From NCBI RefSeq assembly GCF_000316665.1, contig NC_019678.1, positions 2,542,001-2,606,000 on the forward strand: a stretch of DNA of 64,000 nucleotides, written 5' to 3'. This document shows positions 59,937 through 64,000 of this stretch, piece after piece. Both the position numbers and the translations under genes were made by a program. The stretch is from Rivularia sp. PCC 7116. GTDB taxonomy: Bacteria > Cyanobacteriota > Cyanobacteriia > Cyanobacteriales > Nostocaceae. Positions within the stretch are counted from its first letter, which is position 1. Every line of letters begins with the position of its first letter. Below the pieces are notes generated by a model. The model did no database searches. It worked only from the letters and a program-made list of their open reading frames with translations, and had not been told where the DNA came from.

Positions 59937-61301
59937 TCATATTAAAGGTAAAAGAATTTCAAATTGAGTACCTTTTTCCGGTTGAGAAGAAAAATTTAAT
60001 TTACCACCATGTCTTGCAGTGATAATTCGATAACTTACTGCCAAACTGGTTTCTTTGTCAGCCCTTTTTCCGACAGTAAAAGACTCTTTGATTTGCTGTT
60101 GAAATTCTACAGACATTCCCGGTCCATTATCCATTATGCCAATCGATACCCAGCGGGAATCTGGAGTGCCTGGTATCTTAGATTCTTGTGAAATAACTTC
60201 TGTAGTTACTTGAATAGTAGGTTTTTTAGCAGAATTACTTTCCGGTTCTACATCAAAATTTTGCCGAATAGCTTCATCAAGTAAAATATCTACTGCTCGA
60301 CTTAAAATATTCATAAATACTTGATTTAACTGTCCGATAAAACAAGAAACAGGAGGAAGATGACCAAAATCTTTAACAATGTCAATTTCTCCCTTCAAAC
60401 GGCTACTAATTAATAGAACAATGCTATCTAAATGAGCGTGTAAATCAATAGGTTTGGGATAAATTGCATCAATATGACAGAAATTTTGTAATCCAGAAAC
60501 TAACTTTTTTAATCTATCTGCACCAGCACGGATGCTTGTAATTGCTTGTGATAAATCTGATTCTAAGAAGTCAAATTCAATATCTTGTTTGAGATATAAA
60601 ACTTCTTCTGGAATATTTGATGTGCTATTGTCATAAATCTCTATCAATTTAATTAAATCTTTGCTGTAATTTGAAACATGGGTTAAATTACCCCAAATAA
60701 AATTTACAGGATCTAAAAGTTCGTGTGCTACCCCATCAACTAAACGTCCCAGACTAGCCATTTTATCATTTTGAATAATTTGGGCTTGACTGCGTTCGTA
60801 TCTGACCTGAGTTTCAATGCCGCGAATTTGCCAAGAAGCAATATTTAACTCTTGTATATCCAGCAACCTATAGTTGTCTTTATCCGTAGTTTTTACCACT
60901 ATCGGTTCCGATAAAAATTCTGGCGATCGCCGCAACGCAAATTGCATGGCATTCAAGATAGGTGTAGTTTCCGCTAAATTTAAAATTGGCGTGCGACCAT
61001 AGCTATAAATGATACTTAGCGGCTGATGAAAAAATAAATCTTGTCCAAAAGGACGAATCAAAAATTCCAAAAATTGCCTTCGGGAAAGCATGCCAACATA
61101 CTTACCCTCATCCACCAAAATTGCTCCTGGTAGTAAGGGGTATTTTTCAAACACTTGACCTAACTCTTTACCAGTAAAGCTTATTTCCACTGAAAACTCG
61201 TAAAGCGGCAACTCTAAAAGCTTTGAGTCCAGACTGAGGTCACTATTGCTACGCTCAATCAATGATGGTGATGAAATTTGCGAACTAAATTCCTGTGGCA
61301 C
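59937..61301 (-). CDS. Sensor histidine kinase with CBS-like N-terminus
   Basis: A 454-residue soluble kinase. Residues about 40-170 resemble a tandem CBS-type pair (AILVDEGKYVGMLSRRQFLEFLIRP, and a second half with EPIVVKTTDKDNYRLLDI). A coiled coil leads into a HisKA-like helix with GVAHELLDPVNFI (His about 201) and an ATPase domain with N-box NQVFMNILSRAVDIL and MDNGPGMS; the last Gly-rich motif is degenerate (ETSLAVSYRI for GTGLGLAIS). The start is a GTG at 61301 with AGGAATAGGG upstream. No response regulator is adjacent. Confidence 0.8.
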   Translation of the reverse strand: MPQEFSSQISSPSLIERSNSDLSLDSKLLELPLYEFSVEISFTGKELGQVFEKYPLLPGAILVDEGKYVGMLSRRQFLEFLIRPFGQDLFFHQPLSIIYSYGRTPILNLAETTPILNAMQFALRRSPEFLSEPIVVKTTDKDNYRLLDIQELNIASWQIRGIETQVRYERSQAQIIQNDKMASLGRLVDGVAHELLDPVNFIWGNLTHVSNYSKDLIKLIEIYDNSTSNIPEEVLYLKQDIEFDFLESDLSQAITSIRAGADRLKKLVSGLQNFCHIDAIYPKPIDLHAHLDSIVLLISSRLKGEIDIVKDFGHLPPVSCFIGQLNQVFMNILSRAVDILLDEAIRQNFDVEPESNSAKKPTIQVTTEVISQESKIPGTPDSRWVSIGIMDNGPGMSVEFQQQIKESFTVGKRADKETSLAVSYRIITARHGGKLNFSSQPEKGTQFEILLPLI

Positions 61302-61559
61302 TGCAAACCCTATTCCTAAATTATCAATACTAAATTACTAAAATGTTAGTTAATTAACATTCTCATCCGTTGTAACATTTTCATCTCATATCAGCCTCTC
61401 ATCAATGAATAATCGTCAAGCAAGGGTAAACAATAAGTATTTGATAGCTGATAATTAATATAAGCCTGCCTATAAACCAAGTAACCTGCTGCTCTAGGTG
61501 AAAATTGGTAATTGGTAGTTGATAATTAACGATCTACATCCTTCGGGTAACAATTAATT

Positions 61560-62021
61560 ATGCTATCGGACACTAAGTCTTTAAATAAGGTGATAACGAC
61601 CGGAAGCCTGCGTAGAGTACATCACATTGCCCTTAACGTTCAGGATATGCAGGCTTCTCGTCATTTCTATGGAAGTATTTTGGGTTTGCACGAACTTAAG
61701 GGTGATGAAGTACCCGAAACTTTAGTTAACTTAGTGCAAGCGGGAAAAGTCGCTAACTTCAGAACTCCCGACGGTACAATATTAGATTTATTTTGGGAGC
61801 CAGAATTATCACCACCAGATCCAGACCCCGAACGTGGTTTTACAAGAGCGAATCATCTTGCATTTGATATAGCTCCCGAACTATTTGATAATGCAGTTGA
61901 AGTACTCAGACAGCATCAAATCAAAATTGCTCAAGAACCCGTCACCCGTCCTACGGGAAGAGGAGTTTACTTCTACGATCCTGACGGGTTTATAGTTGAG
62001 ATTCGCTGCAATCCGGAGTAA
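61560..62021 (+). CDS. VOC-superfamily (glyoxalase/dioxygenase-like) protein
   Basis: A 153-residue protein with two beta-alpha-beta-beta-beta units. RVHHIALNVQDMQASRHFYGSILG opens the first, with His and later Glu as metal ligands (FRTPDGTILDLFWEPE); NHLAFDIAPELFDNAV opens the second, and GVYFYDPDGFIVEIRC closes it. The metal-binding His/Glu pattern looks complete. Glyoxalase I, fosfomycin-resistance or dioxygenase roles are all possible in this superfamily. The gap upstream (61302-61559) shows only a few TTGGTAA-like units and no gene. No operon partner. Confidence 0.85.
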   Translation: MLSDTKSLNKVITTGSLRRVHHIALNVQDMQASRHFYGSILGLHELKGDEVPETLVNLVQAGKVANFRTPDGTILDLFWEPELSPPDPDPERGFTRANHLAFDIAPELFDNAVEVLRQHQIKIAQEPVTRPTGRGVYFYDPDGFIVEIRCNPE

Positions 62022-62125
62022 GAGAGAGAGGGGAGAGGGGGAGAGGGGGGAGAAAATCTTAACTGCTAACTATTTTTCATCAACTAACAACTAACCACTA
62101 ACTACTAACAACTAAATCTTAAAAA
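62022..62125. repeat. Purine run and STRR tract
   Basis: GAGAGAGGGG runs (62023-62054) are followed by ACTAACA/AACTACT heptamers (62060-62118). The tract lies between the VOC gene and the 91-residue unknown gene. Confidence 0.7.
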
Positions 62126-62401
62126 ATGTCGGAAATATATCAAGTTATAGAACAAGCATTTAAAAGACCGATGGTTTCCTACAATCCATCAAGACAATCG
62201 CTCAAAGCTTGGGTAATGTTTTGTTTGCGAGATAAAGGTTTTAAGGTGATATACGCACAAAATGCCGACTTTGCCATTGAAAGAAAAGGCGAAAAATCTT
62301 ATTTCAAAGTATCCGAGACAGCCGAAAATCTAGATAAAGAGTTCAACTGGGTTGTCTGGGATAACAGCGCGGGAGCCGCTATCGTCATTCCTGCTGAGTG
62401 A
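62126..62401 (+). CDS. Small unknown protein (91 aa)
   Basis: Soluble, no signal peptide. An alpha-helical start (SEIYQVIEQAFKRPM) is followed by SLKAWVMFCLRDKGFKVIYAQNADFAIERKGEKSYFKV, an alpha-beta-beta pattern resembling small PD-(D/E)xK-like folds without the full catalytic set. I do not recognise the family. An 87-base gap and a new leader separate it from the following lipoprotein gene. Confidence 0.6.
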   Translation: MSEIYQVIEQAFKRPMVSYNPSRQSLKAWVMFCLRDKGFKVIYAQNADFAIERKGEKSYFKVSETAENLDKEFNWVVWDNSAGAAIVIPAE

Positions 62402-62488
62402 GAATGATGGACAAAGAGAATTTTTACGTTTAACCTTTAACAACAGCTAATGCTTGTATAAAATTTTGCGAATTACTTAGAAAAATAG

Positions 62489-63112
62489 ATGCTAAGAACA
62501 AGCCTTGATCAAAAATTACTAAGTGCAGTCGTTGCACTCTCTCTGATGGCAGCTTGTGCTGTGCAAAAGGGTAATTCTAAAACAATACCAAGTTCTGAAA
62601 TGCCGGAAACTTCATTTAGTACTAGTCAAATAGGTGATACCACTGCAAAAACACTCAAAAGTATTGAAAGCGTTTATACCTCTTTAGAACTTAAAGACTG
62701 CGAAGTCGTGGAAACCTATGAAGAAAGGGGCGGTCGTTTACTTCGCTGCAACGGCTATCAAGACATTTCTCTCTACGTCAAAGACCAAGGCGCTCGTTTC
62801 GATGTAAATGCTGGCGTACCTAGCTCCAAGTGGACAACAAAGGGGCTTGCTTACAATTCAATCGGCAAGACTGTAGAATGGCGCATTCACGACGGCAAAC
62901 CAGTGGCTATAATATTGCGGTATAACTTCATGACAGATGGTATGAACCCAACCGGGTGGTCGGATCTAGCTGTCACCTCAGTTGGTCGCAAAGGTTCACC
63001 AGGATGCTTGATTGAATGGGTAAAAGCTGATGCAAAACCCAGTCAAAATAAAGCCGCACGACAGATCGCAGATAGACAAGCGGAAAACTTTGATTGTGAT
63101 TCTGCTCAGTAG
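62489..63112 (+). CDS. Putative lipoprotein of unknown function
   Basis: A 207-residue exported protein with an N-terminal hydrophobic core (AVVALSLMAAC) ending in the lipobox MAAC (Cys about 23). The mature part contains TAKTLKSIESVYTSLELKDCEVVET and later four or five Cys (LRCNG, CLIEWV, FDCDSAQ) that could form disulfides. The WRIHDGKPVAIILRY segment reads like a beta-rich domain. It resembles uncharacterised periplasmic proteins of other bacteria. No operon partner is clear, though the 91-residue gene lies just upstream on the same strand. Confidence 0.7.
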   Translation: MLRTSLDQKLLSAVVALSLMAACAVQKGNSKTIPSSEMPETSFSTSQIGDTTAKTLKSIESVYTSLELKDCEVVETYEERGGRLLRCNGYQDISLYVKDQGARFDVNAGVPSSKWTTKGLAYNSIGKTVEWRIHDGKPVAIILRYNFMTDGMNPTGWSDLAVTSVGRKGSPGCLIEWVKADAKPSQNKAARQIADRQAENFDCDSAQ

Positions 63113-63202
63113 AATTACGAACAGGAGATGTTGAGAAACTCTAACATTACACTCAACATTTTCACTAACAAGCCAGATTTTTCCGGCTCAATTCCCAATT
63201 CC

Positions 63203-63949
63203 CTATTTCTCAAATATCATCAAATGTTGCTGCGGAAGTAATTCTTTAGTTTCTTTCCAAGTTAATCCTACAGCTTGCATTTCTTTTTTGACTTGCTTTT
63301 GAGTCATTTTATGCAAGCGTTTGATAGCAATAAAAGGATTTTCGCCGCGATATTCAACTAATACTGCTTGTCCACCTGGTTTGAGCGATTTTACAACCCC
63401 TTCCATAACTTCTTTAGGATACTCAAACTCGTGATAAGCATCCACCATTAATGCTAAATCAACGCTTTCTGCTGGTAAATTTGGATTTGTAGGGGTTGCT
63501 AAAACCGGCTCTACGTTATCAATTTTTGTTTCCTTTCTGAAAAAATCAATAATATCCAGCATTTCTGGTTGAATATCTACAGCAAACACCTTGCCATCCA
63601 ACACTTTAGGAGCAATGCGAAAACTCATATAGCCAGTACCAGCACCAATATCTGCGACAACATCGGTATCTTCGAGTTCAAGAGCGCTGACAATTTTACT
63701 GGGTTGTTCCTGGGATTCACGAGTAGGTCTTTCTAACCACATCGCACCTTTATGTCCCATTACTTGAGAAATTTCTCTACCCATATAAACTTTTCCAATA
63801 CCATCCGAACTAGCAATAGATTTCTGTTGGTAAACCTCAGTAGATGTGGCTGCAAATGCTGTATTGAAAGGATAAAATAGCAATCCTACTAACATTATAA
63901 AAATGATTCCAGCAGAACGTAAAAAATTTAATTGATGATTTATGTTCAT
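63203..63949 (-). CDS. Exported class I SAM methyltransferase-like protein
   Basis: About 248 residues. The N-terminus is a signal peptide (GIIFIMLVGLLFYPFNTAFA) cut before ATST, which is unusual because SAM is cytosolic. The fold is a class I methyltransferase: motif I VVADIGAGTGYMSF, VFAVDIQPEMLDI, and LALMVDAYHEFEYP with LKPGGQAVLVEYRG. The frame extends to an ATG at 63988, but ATG 63949 gives the best signal peptide. The gene lies next to the window edge and reads toward the lipoprotein gene. It could be a periplasmic SAM-binding or methyl-accepting protein; the role is unknown. Confidence 0.75.
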   Translation of the reverse strand: MNINHQLNFLRSAGIIFIMLVGLLFYPFNTAFAATSTEVYQQKSIASSDGIGKVYMGREISQVMGHKGAMWLERPTRESQEQPSKIVSALELEDTDVVADIGAGTGYMSFRIAPKVLDGKVFAVDIQPEMLDIIDFFRKETKIDNVEPVLATPTNPNLPAESVDLALMVDAYHEFEYPKEVMEGVVKSLKPGGQAVLVEYRGENPFIAIKRLHKMTQKQVKKEMQAVGLTWKETKELLPQQHLMIFEK

Positions 63950-64000
63950 TTTATTAAAAATGGGTATGTATAATAGGTTAAAAGTCAATGATTAGAGGTT

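Overview
The window looks like chromosomal DNA of a filamentous, heterocyst-forming-type cyanobacterium (Nostocales; the Calothrix/Rivularia/Nostoc group would fit). The grounds are: AT-rich coding sequence, about fourteen copies of the HIP1 octamer GCGATCGC, very abundant 7-bp short tandem repeats (STRRs such as TTACCAA, CAGTGAA, TAATAGG) between genes, many small palindromic or MITE-like elements, and large multidomain sensor kinases and WD40 proteins typical of these genomes. The species cannot be named from the sequence. No rRNA, tRNA or CRISPR array was seen.

Layout. 1-3.5 kb: tail of an exopolysaccharide region (broken glycosyltransferase, Wzc-like tyrosine-kinase copolymerase, FkbM methyltransferase). 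3.6-10.6 kb: minus-strand phosphorelay block (single receiver, REC-PAS-kinase, PAS-GAF-GAF-kinase, RcaC-like REC-wHTH-HPt-REC-REC-GGDEF regulator). 10.8-17.8 kb: truncated small secreted peptide, two convergent WD40 propeller genes, a dCache hybrid kinase and a sugar-type solute-binding lipoprotein with no transporter, which looks like an extracytoplasmic sensing module. 18.2-22.7 kb: Na+/H+ antiporter and GH31 alpha-glucosidase, separated by nested repeats. 22.9-26.3 kb: SDR, GAP-family membrane protein and a 1.67-kb IS with a frameshifted transposase. 26.4-28.8 kb: a glycine-amidinotransferase-like gene beside an alpha-oxoamine-synthase-like PLP enzyme, a possible minimal guanidino metabolite pathway. 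29.3-32.4 kb: S9 peptidase and an unknown membrane protein. 32.9-45.5 kb: trehalose/glycogen locus (treS-maltokinase, glgX/treX, treZ, treY on minus; malQ divergent). 45.8-49.3 kb: three PRC-barrel/DUF2382 proteins in a row. 50-55.6 kb: SDR, methyltransferase, YdjM-like membrane protein, creatininase-family hydrolase, FAD-linked oxidase. 56-64 kb: 25-aa membrane peptide, unknown protein beside a radical SAM enzyme, GH57 protein, histidine kinase with CBS-like N-terminus, VOC protein, two small unknowns, exported methyltransferase.

How it fits together. The strongest functional theme is alpha-glucan and trehalose metabolism (TreYZ, TreX/GlgX, TreS-Mak, MalQ, GH31, GH57) together with stress-type proteins (DUF2382 trio, antiporter) and several environmental sensors. 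This suits an organism exposed to drying or salt, but that link is inference. A second theme is genome structure: STRRs repeatedly begin at, or supply, the stop codons of neighbouring genes, and several MITE-like elements are inserted into one another or into genes. The best candidates for something undescribed are the amidinotransferase/oxoamine-synthase pair, the binding-protein/kinase/WD40 module, the TreS maltokinase domain with an altered catalytic loop, and the STRR-at-stop pattern.
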